Positions 50,563 to 59,125 of a stretch of 63,558 nt of DNA are shown piece by piece (position 1 is the stretch's first letter; the number at the start of each line of letters is the position of its first letter). The stretch is from an uncultured Eubacteriales bacterium (lineage in GTDB: Bacteria > Bacillota > Clostridia > Oscillospirales > Acutalibacteraceae). The stretch spans positions 1 to 63,558 of the forward strand of contig CABUHY010000015.1 of the NCBI GenBank assembly GCA_902491475.1, read 5' to 3'. The notes beneath the pieces were generated by a model, which searched no databases, had not been told where the DNA came from, and saw only the letters and a list, made by a program, of their open reading frames with translations. The position numbers were made by a program, and so were the translations under genes.

Positions 50563-52014
50563 ATGGCTGAAAAATCTTCAACTCACGGCATAGGCGCAAA
50601 AGACCGTATAGGTTATGCTCTCGGCGACACGGCGGGCTTGCTTACCTTTGCGCTTATATCCTCATTCTTGCAGGTGTTCTACACCGACACGCTCGGTATC
50701 ACACCCGGCAAGGTCGCAATACTGTTTATGATTGCGAGAATTTGGGACGCAATAAACGACCCGATGTGGGGCGCTTTTGTCGATTCGAGAAAACCCACGA
50801 AATACGGCAGATTCCGTCCGTATATCCTCGGTGCGTCAATTCCGCTTGCAATAGCGGCACTGTTTATGTTCACGGATTTGCCGCTTGTCATAAACAACTT
50901 CTTCGGAACGAACATCGTATGGAGCGAGGGTCAGTACCTTGCGTATGCGTATGTTACCTATATTTTCTACGGTATGATGTACACGGGAACGAACATTCCT
51001 TACGGCTCGCTTGCCTCTGTAATCACGGACGATGAAATCGAGCGTTCCTCGCTTTCGATGTGGCGTTCTGTCGGCGCAGGTATCGGCGGACTTCCCGCAC
51101 AGATACTTATGCCCATGCTCGTTTACACCACCGTTGCGGTAGGCGACAGCACGGTAAAACGCCTTGACCCGATGAAGGTCTTTTATGCGGTGCTTATCCT
51201 TGCGGTGCTCACGATAATAACATATTTCATTCACTTCAAGTGCACCAAGGAGAGAATTGCGCCTCCGCCCAAGCAGAAGCAGGAGGGCTACAATGTTTTC
51301 AACACCGTAAAGTTCCTGCTTAAAAACAAGCCGTTCCTTGCGCTCTGCGGCGTTTCGATGCTTCTCATAGCTTTCCAGATGTACACGCAGACCAACTACA
51401 ACTATCTTTTCAAAAACTATTACGGCAAACCCGGACTTTATTCGTTCGTAACCGTTTGCACATATCTTCCCATGGCTTTGTTCCTGCCCGTAATGGGTAA
51501 GCTTATCCGTAAATACGGCAAAAAGGAAATCTGTGCGGTAGGCCTCGGCTTTGCGGCTGTTGTGAACCTGCTTATGTATTTTCTCAAATTCACGCCTCTT
51601 GCGATGAACCCCTACGCTTTCCTTGTACTCACATTCTTCAGCGGTATGGGTCAGACCTTCTTGGTACTCGAGGTATGGGCGCTTGTTATGGATGTTATCG
51701 ACTATCAGGAATTGCTTTCGGGCAGAAGGGAAGAGGGCACAAGCTATGCGTTCTTCTCGTTTACAAGAAAACTCGGTCAGACGGCGGCGGGTGCAGGCTC
51801 TTCGGCTTTGCTTGCGCTTATCGGCTACGATGTAAACAAGGTCGACGTCGGTCAGCACCCGCATGTGCTTGAACGCCTTTATGATATATCGACGCTCATT
51901 CCCGCAATAGTGCTTTTGATTATGTTTATTATTCTGACATTCGGTTATAAGCTCTCAAAGAGCAAGCTTGAAGAGCTCCAGGCTCAGCTTGCCGAAAAGA
52001 GAAGCGCCGAATAA
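50563..52014 (+). CDS. GPH-family symporter, probable sulfoquinovose(-glyceride) importer
   Basis: This 483-aa MFS protein has about twelve helices. It has GPH signatures IWDAINDPMWGAFVDSRKPT and VMDVIDYQELLSGRREEGTSY. Start ATG follows cggaggg, 14 bp after the GH31 stop, and the transaldolase gene follows 18 bp later. YihO, the E. coli sulfoquinovose importer, belongs to this same family, so import of the sulfosugar or its glyceride is the natural role. A second GPH protein in this window (8118) belongs to a different cluster. Confidence 0.85.
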   Translation: MAEKSSTHGIGAKDRIGYALGDTAGLLTFALISSFLQVFYTDTLGITPGKVAILFMIARIWDAINDPMWGAFVDSRKPTKYGRFRPYILGASIPLAIAALFMFTDLPLVINNFFGTNIVWSEGQYLAYAYVTYIFYGMMYTGTNIPYGSLASVITDDEIERSSLSMWRSVGAGIGGLPAQILMPMLVYTTVAVGDSTVKRLDPMKVFYAVLILAVLTIITYFIHFKCTKERIAPPPKQKQEGYNVFNTVKFLLKNKPFLALCGVSMLLIAFQMYTQTNYNYLFKNYYGKPGLYSFVTVCTYLPMALFLPVMGKLIRKYGKKEICAVGLGFAAVVNLLMYFLKFTPLAMNPYAFLVLTFFSGMGQTFLVLEVWALVMDVIDYQELLSGRREEGTSYAFFSFTRKLGQTAAGAGSSALLALIGYDVNKVDVGQHPHVLERLYDISTLIPAIVLLIMFIILTFGYKLSKSKLEELQAQLAEKRSAE

Positions 52015-52032
52015 GAAAAAGGAGATACAGAT

Positions 52033-52719
52033 ATGAAATACTTTTTGGACAGTGCAAAAATCGATGAAATCCGTGAGGCTTACGATACCTTCGGTATTGA
52101 CGGCGTTACGACAAACCCCAACCATATTATGAATTCGGGCAAGCCGTTTTACACGGTAATCGGCGAGCTTGCCGACTTCGTTAAGGAAAAAGGAATTGAG
52201 GGTTGGGATAAGTTCCCGATTTCCGTCGAAATAAATCCGCACCTTGACGACGCCGACGAAATGGTTGAAATGGGCACAAAAATCGCTTCGATGTGCAAAA
52301 ACTTCGTAATTAAAATTCCCTGCACCGAAGCGGGAATTACAGCCGCAAGACGCCTCGAGAAGCAGGGCGTGAGAACAAACCTTACGCTTGTTTTCTCCCC
52401 ATCGCAGGCCATCATTGCCGCAAAGAACGGCTCGCTTTTCGTTTCGCCGTTTATCGGCTGGAAAGAGAACAGCGGCGAGGACTGCACGCAGTATATTCAG
52501 GACATAGTCGACATTTACTCGAATTACGGCTTCTACGGCAAGACGGAGATAATCTGTGCCGCAGTGCGTAACGGCAAGCAGATAGTTGACTGCGCCGTTG
52601 CGGGAGCCGACATTGTCACCGCAGGACTTCAGGTGTTCAAGGACAGCTTCTATCATCCTTATACCGACTTCGGACTTTCAAAGTTCCAGGCGGCTTGGGA
52701 TAATACGGTAACCGAATAA
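52033..52719 (+). CDS. sftT: 6-deoxy-6-sulfofructose transaldolase homologue
   Basis: This 228-aa enzyme belongs to the small transaldolase/fructose-6-phosphate aldolase family. Its N-terminus MKYFLDSAKIDEIREAYDTF, the GVTTNPNHIM motif, the Schiff-base lysine K94 in FVIKIPCTEAG, and the SPFIGWKEN and EIICAAVRN segments are visible. In the Firmicutes sulfoquinovose pathway this family moves the three-carbon unit of sulfofructose to glyceraldehyde-3-phosphate, giving fructose-6-phosphate and sulfolactaldehyde. The neighbours make that reading far more likely than a pentose-phosphate role. Confidence 0.8.
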   Translation: MKYFLDSAKIDEIREAYDTFGIDGVTTNPNHIMNSGKPFYTVIGELADFVKEKGIEGWDKFPISVEINPHLDDADEMVEMGTKIASMCKNFVIKIPCTEAGITAARRLEKQGVRTNLTLVFSPSQAIIAAKNGSLFVSPFIGWKENSGEDCTQYIQDIVDIYSNYGFYGKTEIICAAVRNGKQIVDCAVAGADIVTAGLQVFKDSFYHPYTDFGLSKFQAAWDNTVTE

Positions 52720-52778
52720 AACATAAGGGGCGGTGTGCTGTGAGTACGCCGCCTTAACAGAAATAACGGGAGATAATT

Positions 52779-53636
52779 ATGAATATAGGCTTTATAGGAC
52801 TCGGTATTATGGGCGAGTCAATGTGTGAAAATATTGTAAAAAAACACGACGGAAAGGTGTTTGTGTCCGACCTCAACCGCTCGCAGGTCGAAAAGCTCGC
52901 CGCAGTCGGCGCAGTACCCTGTGCAGACAACAAGGAGGTTGCGAAGAATTCGGATGTGATAATCACAATGGTTCCGAAGTCGGAGCACTCAAAGGCGGTT
53001 TATACGGAAATTCTGCCGTTTTTGTCGGAGGGCAAGCTCTGCATTGATATGAGCACCATCGACCCCGATGTCTCGGTTGGAATTTCTGAGTTTGTAAAGA
53101 AAACGGGCGCAGATTTTGTTGACGCTCCCGTCGTAAAGAGCAAGCCTGCGGCAATTTCGGGCACACTCGGAATTTATGTCGGCGGCAGCGATTCGTCCTA
53201 CGAAAAGGCGCTTCCGATACTCTCTTATATGGGCAACAATATAATCCATATGGGCGAAAACGGCAAGGGACTTGTGATGAAAATATGCCACAACACGCTT
53301 GTGGCTCAAATCCAGAACGGCGTCAATGAAACCCTTGCCCTTGCAAGAAAAGAGGGTATTTCGGTTGACGATTTCGCAACCGCAATTTCCTACGGCGGCG
53401 GTCAGAACTTCTACCTTGACGGTCAGGCGCAGAACATCAAGAACGAAAACTGGACAACCGCATTTTCGCTTGAAAATATGCACAAGGACCTCGGAATTTG
53501 TCAGCGCCTTTCAAAGAGCGCAGGTTTCCCGATGCCCGGTATGGAAAACGCAAAAGCCGTTTACGACGAGGGCATAAAAGAGGGAATAGGCAAGGAAGAT
53601 TTCCGGGCTACATATAAAATTGTCGAAAAAAGGTAA
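52779..53636 (+). CDS. Beta-hydroxyacid dehydrogenase family, probable 3-sulfolactaldehyde reductase
   Basis: This 285-aa NAD(P)-binding protein has the dinucleotide loop GFIGLGIMGESM, the MVPKSEHSKAVY segment, DMSTIDPDVS, and the catalytic K168 in VMKICHNTLVAQIQNGVNE. At the substrate loop it reads DAPVVKSKPAAISGTL, where 3-hydroxyisobutyrate dehydrogenases have VSGG and E. coli YihU has VGRTS. K120 takes the place of YihU R123, the sulfonate ligand. It should reduce sulfolactaldehyde to dihydroxypropanesulfonate. Residue numbers for YihU are from memory. Confidence 0.82.
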   Translation: MNIGFIGLGIMGESMCENIVKKHDGKVFVSDLNRSQVEKLAAVGAVPCADNKEVAKNSDVIITMVPKSEHSKAVYTEILPFLSEGKLCIDMSTIDPDVSVGISEFVKKTGADFVDAPVVKSKPAAISGTLGIYVGGSDSSYEKALPILSYMGNNIIHMGENGKGLVMKICHNTLVAQIQNGVNETLALARKEGISVDDFATAISYGGGQNFYLDGQAQNIKNENWTTAFSLENMHKDLGICQRLSKSAGFPMPGMENAKAVYDEGIKEGIGKEDFRATYKIVEKR

Positions 53637-53640
53637 TAAG

Positions 53641-54312
53641 ATGTCAGAGAAATTAAACAGATTAAATACGGTAAACGACATAAAGGTTTATTCGGTATTT
53701 TCCGAGGATTTTGCCCCGTACGGTAGGATAATAACGGGATATGACTTTACGCTGCTTGAAAATTATATGCGTGAGCACACCTCAATCCCCGAAAACGGCA
53801 ATGTTTATGTGCCGTCCGTAGCGGAAATGGAAAAAACCGAAACAGCCGAGAAAATCAAAAACACGGTTTTCGGCGAAAGCGAGATACAGATAGGCTACTG
53901 CAACGGCAGGAACACAACCTATAACGGGTTTGAATACCATAAATCGCCCGAAATAAATGTCGCATTGACCGATTTTATGCTTGTGCTCGGCCACAGCTAT
54001 GACATAAAGGACAACACCTACCGTGTCGAACAGGCAAAGGTGTTCTTCGTTCCCTGCGGCACGGCAATAGAAATGTACGGCACAACGCTGCATCTCTCCC
54101 CGTGCAGAACAGATGACCGCGGATTTATGGATATTGTGATTTTGCCGAGAGGCACAAACACACCGCTTGAAAGCAAAACGGTTACCGACAGCGAGTCAAA
54201 GCTCCTTTTGCAGAAAAACAAGTGGGTAATCGCACACCCCGAGCGTGAGCCGCTTATAAAGCAGGGTGCCGTTGCGGGCGTGATAGGCGAAAACAAAGAA
54301 TTGAAATATTGA
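53641..54312 (+). CDS. sftI: DUF4867 protein, probable sulfoquinovose/sulfofructose isomerase
   Basis: This 223-aa cupin-like protein starts at the ATG at 53641 after aggtaataag. A metal site of KduI type is visible: H100 and E104 in EYHKSPEINVA, H118 in LVLGHSYD and H151 in TTLHLSPC. The sulfoquinovose isomerase of the Firmicutes sulfo-SFT pathway is, as I recall, a DUF4867 protein, and the position between the reductase and exporter genes agrees. It converts the aldose sulfoquinovose to the ketose sulfofructose, feeding the transaldolase. Confidence 0.78.
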   Translation: MSEKLNRLNTVNDIKVYSVFSEDFAPYGRIITGYDFTLLENYMREHTSIPENGNVYVPSVAEMEKTETAEKIKNTVFGESEIQIGYCNGRNTTYNGFEYHKSPEINVALTDFMLVLGHSYDIKDNTYRVEQAKVFFVPCGTAIEMYGTTLHLSPCRTDDRGFMDIVILPRGTNTPLESKTVTDSESKLLLQKNKWVIAHPEREPLIKQGAVAGVIGENKELKY

Positions 54313-54324
54313 GAGGCAGGAATT

Positions 54325-55665
54325 ATGACAGAATTTAAGGCGGCATATGTGCCGATAGGCGTGCCGACATTTCATCTTGAAAGTGCACAGATACAGTTTG
54401 AAAAATCAATAGATTTGTTAAAGTCGCTTTCCGATTCGGTAGAGGTTCCCGACGAAATGCTCTTGTCGATAGATAAGCTTAACGCATTTTTGGACGGCAA
54501 AGCTCCCGATTTGATTATTTTGCAGAACATAACCTTTGCAAATTCCGCCTACACAGCGGAAATTATGCGTAAATTCGACTGCCCCGTGCTGCTCTGGACC
54601 TTGCGTGAGCCCGTAATCGACGGCGGCAGACTTCGTCTTAACTCCCTCACGGGCGCTTATTCGGCGGCAAACACGATAAAGCAGTTCAGGGACGAGCCCT
54701 TGCAGTATGTTTTCGGCTCTCCCGACGAGGACGCAGTTAAAAAGCAGATAAATTCGGTTATCCGTGCGGCGAAAATGAAAAAACAGCTGCGCTCGCTCAA
54801 CATCGTGTCGGTAGGTCATACCCCGCAGGGCTTCGGCTTCGGCAGGGCGCTTGACAACGAGATGTTAAAGACCTTCGGCTCAAATCTTATATCGATTGAG
54901 GCGAGGGAGCTTATAGATACCGCAAAGAGCTATACGGACGAGGAGGTAAATGAATACCTTCTTGACGCCGAAAATCGTACTGTTGGGCTTGAAAATACGC
55001 CCGAAAAGAACCGCAGGGACTTTGCACGGCTTTATAAGGCTTATGCGCAATTCGTAAAGGATAAAAATATCGGTGCTCTCTCCTCACGCTGTTGGCCCGA
55101 TTTCTTTACCGCTTTCGGCACTCCCGTGTGCGCCGTGCTTGCCATGCTCAACGATTTGGGCGTAGCGGCTTCGTGCGAGGCGGACACCTACGGAGCGCTT
55201 TCAATGTATATCGGCGCACAGCTTACGGGCTCTCCCGTTTTCTTCGGCGACCCCGTTTCACTTGACGAAAAGGAAAATACAATAACATTTTGGCATTGCG
55301 GCACTGCGGCTTGCTCGCTTGCGAGGGAGGATACGGGCGCAGAGATAGGCGTTCACTGCAACCGCAAGATAGGTCCGACTATGGAGTTCGGCTGTAAGCC
55401 GTCAAAACAGGTTACGGTGTTCAGAATAGGTAAGTCGGCGCAGGGAAAATTCCGCACTTTCATATGTAAAGGCGAAGCCCTTGACAAGCCCAAACAGTTC
55501 AACGGAACATCGGTTGTCGTGAAAACTCAAAACAATGCGGAAAGCATCGTAAAATCAAGCGTTAAGGCAGGTTTTGAGCCGCACTTCGCAGTCGCTTACG
55601 GCGACATTTACGACGAGCTTGTTGCGCTTTCGGAGATGCTGAATATCGAAGTTTGCGAATATTGA
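54325..55665 (+). CDS. L-fucose/L-arabinose isomerase-like protein
   Basis: This 446-aa protein has the layout of fucose-isomerase family proteins: an N-terminal Rossmann-like part (APDLIILQNITFANSAY, CPVLLWTLREPV), a middle part (SSRCWPDFFTAFGTPVCAVL, then NDLGVAASCEADTYGALSMY) and a C-terminal beta domain (TFWHCGTAACSLARED, then FGCKPSKQVTVFRIG). Acidic metal ligands are present in CEADTYGA. It lies inside the sulfoquinovose operon between the DUF4867 and exporter genes. A second isomerase is not required by the core pathway; it may act on another sulfosugar or an epimer. Confidence 0.75.
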   Translation: MTEFKAAYVPIGVPTFHLESAQIQFEKSIDLLKSLSDSVEVPDEMLLSIDKLNAFLDGKAPDLIILQNITFANSAYTAEIMRKFDCPVLLWTLREPVIDGGRLRLNSLTGAYSAANTIKQFRDEPLQYVFGSPDEDAVKKQINSVIRAAKMKKQLRSLNIVSVGHTPQGFGFGRALDNEMLKTFGSNLISIEARELIDTAKSYTDEEVNEYLLDAENRTVGLENTPEKNRRDFARLYKAYAQFVKDKNIGALSSRCWPDFFTAFGTPVCAVLAMLNDLGVAASCEADTYGALSMYIGAQLTGSPVFFGDPVSLDEKENTITFWHCGTAACSLAREDTGAEIGVHCNRKIGPTMEFGCKPSKQVTVFRIGKSAQGKFRTFICKGEALDKPKQFNGTSVVVKTQNNAESIVKSSVKAGFEPHFAVAYGDIYDELVALSEMLNIEVCEY

Positions 55666-55673
55666 GGAGCGCT

Positions 55674-56411
55674 ATGATAAGAAAAGAGATTTTTTTACTT
55701 ATAGTCTTTCTCACAAACATAATTCAGGGAATAACGGGCTTTGCAGGAACGGTCCTCGCAATGCCGCCGAGCGTAATTGATGTAGGTTTCAACACCGCAA
55801 AACCCATATTGAACTTGCTCGGTATTTTAGCAGGCATTTATGTCGTTGCGATTTCGTACAAGCATATCGACAAAAAGGAATTTTTCAAATGTATGGGCGT
55901 GATGGTTGTCGGAATTGTCGCAGGCATATTCTTGAAATCCCTTTTCACGGGCAACGCAGGTCTGCTTTATAAAATTCTCGGCTGTGTAGTTATGCTTGTC
56001 GGACTGTCGGGTGTGTATAAGACATTTTTCAAAAAGACCGAGGCGGAAAAGCCCCACAATCCGGTGGTCTCCTACCTGTTGCTCATTTCCTCGGGCGTGG
56101 TTCACGGTATGTTCGTGTGCGGAGGACCGCTGCTTGTAAGCTATCTTACGGGAAAGCTCAAGGACAAGCAGACCTTCAGAGCCACAATTTCGGCAATATG
56201 GATAGTTTTGAACTCGATAATCCTGGTTTCCGATGTCAGGGACGGATATTTTACCCGTGATACGCTGATTTTGGCGGCAGCGTCAAGCGTCGTGCTGTTT
56301 ATCGGTATGGCTGTCGGCAACCTTTTGTATAAGAAAATGAGCCGTGAGCTGTTTATGAAAATCACATATGTTTTGCTCGTGATTTCGGGTGCGTCGCTGT
56401 TTGTAAAATAA
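55674..56411 (+). CDS. TauE/SafE-family exporter, probable sulfonate efflux
   Basis: This 245-aa membrane protein has about eight helices. It starts at the ATG at 55674, close after gaggagc and 8 bp after the previous stop. Family features are GITGFAGTVLAMPPS near the start and the matching VVHGMFVCGGPLLVSYLTGK in the second half. TauE/SafE proteins export sulfite, sulfoacetate and related sulfonates. In this operon the likely cargo is dihydroxypropanesulfonate, the reduced end-product. Confidence 0.82.
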   Translation: MIRKEIFLLIVFLTNIIQGITGFAGTVLAMPPSVIDVGFNTAKPILNLLGILAGIYVVAISYKHIDKKEFFKCMGVMVVGIVAGIFLKSLFTGNAGLLYKILGCVVMLVGLSGVYKTFFKKTEAEKPHNPVVSYLLLISSGVVHGMFVCGGPLLVSYLTGKLKDKQTFRATISAIWIVLNSIILVSDVRDGYFTRDTLILAAASSVVLFIGMAVGNLLYKKMSRELFMKITYVLLVISGASLFVK

Positions 56412-56425
56412 GAAAGGAGCGGAAG

Positions 56426-57622
56426 ATGAAACCGACGGGAATAAATCTTAACGATGTAAAAAACGCCAACCGTGCGGCGGTTTTGTATCTGCTCAACCGT
56501 GAGGGAACGCTCTCACGCAAGGATATATCGGAAAAGCTCGGACTTACGCCCGCCGCCGTAACAAAAATAACCCGTGAGCTGTTGTCACGGGGTCAGATAA
56601 TTGAGATAGGCGAGGCGGAGGAAAACCAAAAGGCAGGCAGAAAAAAGATTTTGCTCTCCCTGAATTCCGACGGCATTTTTGCGCTCGGAATAAGCCTTGA
56701 AGCGGATTTCTGCACCTACGGTGTTTTCAAAATTTCGGGCGAACGGGTATTGAGCGAAAAAATTAAATTCGACCCCGAAATGCCGCCCGAGGAATTCCTT
56801 AATAAAATTTCAGACAGGGTAAATGCGATTATCGAAAAATCGGGCGTATCCCGTGAGAAAATAATCGGCGCAGGCGTCGGAACGGTCGGTTCGATCAACG
56901 AAAACGGCGAGACCGTCGGAAAATACGGACTCTGGCACTCGGGCGTGGGTATAAAATCGGTGCTCGAAAGTGCTCTCGGCGTAAATGTGAGGGTGGAAAA
57001 CAACATCAAGGCTTTTGTGCTCGCACAGACCGTCTTTGCAGGCGAAAGCGAGGGCAAAAACAAGCTGTTTATCAAGTGGGGACCCGGTGTCGGTTCGGCA
57101 ATCGTCATTGACGGCGAGGTGTTTTCAAGCAACAGAAATTCCGAGGCAGAGATAGGACATTACATCGTCCATCCGAACGGTACACCGTGCCGCTGCGGGC
57201 GCAGAGGCTGCCTCGAAACCCATGTTTCAAAGAGTGCGATACTCGGCAGAATAAGGCAGAGTTATTCAAAGGAAAACACGCCGAGACTTTATAAGCTGAC
57301 CGACGGCAATGCGGAAAACATCACATTTGATATGATTTTTGCGCCCGAAGCCCGCCTTGACAAGAGCGTCGAAGAGATAATCGACCGTCGAATAAACAGA
57401 ATGGCAAGGGCTGTGGTCAACGCCGCAACGCTTTTTGACCCCGACGGCGTAATGCTGTTCGGCAATATGTTCACGGACAAAACGGTTGAAAAATTCATTG
57501 CGTATTGTAAAGGCTATTACGAGGAGTATTCGGAGAAATTCATTTCCGTCGCACCGTTGCAGGACAGGGCGGATTATATCGGCCCCGTCGCCCTCGCAGT
57601 GAAATATATGTTTTTGAAATAA
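56426..57622 (+). CDS. ROK-family transcriptional regulator
   Basis: This 398-aa protein has an N-terminal winged helix (NRAAVLYLLNREGTLSRKDI, SEKLGLTPAAVTKITREL). The ROK sugar-binding/kinase-like domain has the zinc site CRCGRRGCLETH and a GVGTVGSINENG loop. It is the last gene of the sulfoquinovose operon and probably its repressor, released by sulfoquinovose or a pathway intermediate. The catalytic DxGxT-type phosphate motif at the start of the ROK domain reads GISLEADF, so it is not a kinase. Confidence 0.87.
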   Translation: MKPTGINLNDVKNANRAAVLYLLNREGTLSRKDISEKLGLTPAAVTKITRELLSRGQIIEIGEAEENQKAGRKKILLSLNSDGIFALGISLEADFCTYGVFKISGERVLSEKIKFDPEMPPEEFLNKISDRVNAIIEKSGVSREKIIGAGVGTVGSINENGETVGKYGLWHSGVGIKSVLESALGVNVRVENNIKAFVLAQTVFAGESEGKNKLFIKWGPGVGSAIVIDGEVFSSNRNSEAEIGHYIVHPNGTPCRCGRRGCLETHVSKSAILGRIRQSYSKENTPRLYKLTDGNAENITFDMIFAPEARLDKSVEEIIDRRINRMARAVVNAATLFDPDGVMLFGNMFTDKTVEKFIAYCKGYYEEYSEKFISVAPLQDRADYIGPVALAVKYMFLK

Positions 57623-57639
57623 AATCAATATGTGAGCTT

Positions 57640-58262
57640 ATTCGCCCTGCGGGCGAAGTAAGAGTGAATAGTGAAGAGTGAAGAGGTGTGGGTGCTTCGC
57701 ACGGATTGAAATTTATATCATATCGTAGGGACAGGGCTTGCCCCTGTCCGAAATCCGCAAAAGTCGGTAGCGACAGCGAGCCGTCGGGAGGGCGTTTACA
57801 ACCGAGCAGGCGAGCCGAGCGTGATTTTTGCGGAAAAGGAGGAGTTGCATAGTGAGTGAGAGGCAGCCAAAGGCTGTTGCGAACGATACGAAGCAAACGA
57901 CGACGCGGGCTTGCTCCCGCCGCTAATAAACATCAAATTAAAATGTTTGCAGAACCAAGCCTTCCTCTGACGGGCAACATATGCGACCGCCGCCTGTGGC
58001 GGATAAAGGGAGCATCTGTCGGCGTAGCGGTCGATTTTGTGCGGCGCTCCAAGCCGCATAAACAAAATCGGGCACCGCAAGAGGGCAAAGCTGTTGAGCG
58101 CAGCGAAACTGAGGGAGTTAAAATAGGTTACATCAAATCTTGTAAAAACTCCCCCGGTCATTTTTTCTGCGAAAAAACGACCGCCCCCTCTAAGATGGGG
58201 CGGAAGCACGAACCAAATTTGATATAAAATTCGGACAGGGGCAAGGGCTGCCCCTACGGGTC
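57640..58262. repeat. Dispersed intergenic repeat block, copy 7
   Basis: It includes 'gcgggcgaagtaagagtgaa', 'agtgaagagtgaagaggtgt', 'cgtagggacagggcttgccc', 'gtgagtgagaggcagccaaa', 'gctgttgcgaacgatacgaa', the GC-rich hairpin, 'aagccttcctctgacgggca', an inverted 35-bp segment (57981-58015), 'gactgaggga'-like words and 'ggggcaagggctgcccctac'. The 57851-57905 part recurs in inverted orientation at 63503-63558, and 57904-57980 recurs at 61994-62071. Confidence 0.8.
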
Positions 58263-58317
58263 GCTCGTTGATTTTAATTTCACATTGACAGAAAATTATA
58301 ATAAATCAACAACAATA

Positions 58318-58341
58318 AAAGCCACAGGAAACCGTGGCTTT
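58318..58341 (-). terminator. Terminator of the glutamate synthase operon
   Basis: Arms AAAGCCAC and GTGGCTTT around an eight-base loop, with TTTTATTGTTG following on the minus strand. Confidence 0.8.
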
Positions 58342-58366
58342 ATACATTCTCATTTTGCGTTTGTCT

Positions 58367-59104
58367 TTAATTCGGCGTATAGAGGTTTGCGTAGGGTCTT
58401 GATGTGGTGGGAACGAGCTTCGTAAACGGCACTGACATAATCTCGTCCTTGTCCGCACCGAAACGCTTGCAGTATTCGCCGACAAGCCTTTCGATTTCCG
58501 CAAGGTCGCCGCTGTCGGGAACACATGCGGTTATGTGTTCACTGACATTTTCACTCGGAACGCCGCCCCTTACAAAAATCTTTCCGCCGTGCATACCCGT
58601 AGCACAGTGTATTCCCACATTATTTCGGTTCGCAGTGTTGTAAAGACCGAGCACAATAAGCGTTCCGCCCGCCATATATTCGCCGAGAAATGCTCCTGCC
58701 GTTCCGCCGATAACCACCGTCGGGTGCATTTCCTCAAACTCCTTCATATGTATGCCCGCCCTTGAGCCTGCGTGCTTTTCGACAAAAATCTCGCCGTTTC
58801 GCATAGCGTAGCCGAGGGTGTCGCCGACATGTCCGTGAACCGTGATGCTCCCTGCGTTCATTGTGTTCCCGATAGCTTCCTGACCGTTTCCGAACACCTC
58901 AATCGTGCCGCCGTCAAGGAACGAGCCCATATCGTTTCCGGGCGTTCCGTGTATTTCAAGACTGCACCCGTTTTGCATGGCACAGCCCAAATACCTCTGA
59001 CCGTTCACATCCAAAAGCACGGTCTGCGTATTGCCGTCAAAACTGTTTCTCACATCCTCGTTGACCTGCCGAAAGTTTCTTTTTCCCGCTATAACGGTTT
59101 TCAT
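58367..59104 (-). CDS. Glutamate synthase alpha subunit C-terminal (GXGXG) domain protein
   Basis: This 245-aa protein consists only of the right-handed beta-helix of GltB: repeated GxxxG turns (QNGCSLEIHGTPGNDMGSFL, GNGQEAIGNTMNAGSI, HGHVGDTLGYAM, GTAGAFLGEYMAGGTL). It is the third piece of a split glutamate synthase, with the FMN domain and the glutaminase domain encoded directly upstream as separate genes, as in archaea and some clostridia. It probably has a structural role in the complex. Confidence 0.88.
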   Translation of the reverse strand: MKTVIAGKRNFRQVNEDVRNSFDGNTQTVLLDVNGQRYLGCAMQNGCSLEIHGTPGNDMGSFLDGGTIEVFGNGQEAIGNTMNAGSITVHGHVGDTLGYAMRNGEIFVEKHAGSRAGIHMKEFEEMHPTVVIGGTAGAFLGEYMAGGTLIVLGLYNTANRNNVGIHCATGMHGGKIFVRGGVPSENVSEHITACVPDSGDLAEIERLVGEYCKRFGADKDEIMSVPFTKLVPTTSRPYANLYTPN

Positions 59105-59125
59105 TGAATTTCCCTCGCTTTCACT

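Larger units (their letters stand above)
57623..58366. other. Long gene-free stretch of mosaic repeats
   Basis: No gene is supported. It contains the longest repeat mosaic of the window (57640-58262) and then the terminator of the glutamate synthase operon at 58318-58341. Open frames on both strands across it reflect repeat sequence. Confidence 0.7.

Noticed and set aside
52033..52719. Ordinary pentose-phosphate transaldolase
   Set aside because: The short length and FSA-like motifs would allow it, but all neighbours belong to sulfosugar handling, so the sulfofructose role is preferred.
56426..57622. ROK protein as a glucokinase
   Set aside because: It has an N-terminal winged-helix DNA-binding domain and lacks the ATP phosphate motif at the start of the ROK domain. 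It is a regulator.
57856..58227. Open frames on both strands in the 57.6-58.3 kb gap
   Set aside because: The sequence is mosaic repeat. The codons follow the repeat, and no start with a ribosome-binding site is present.
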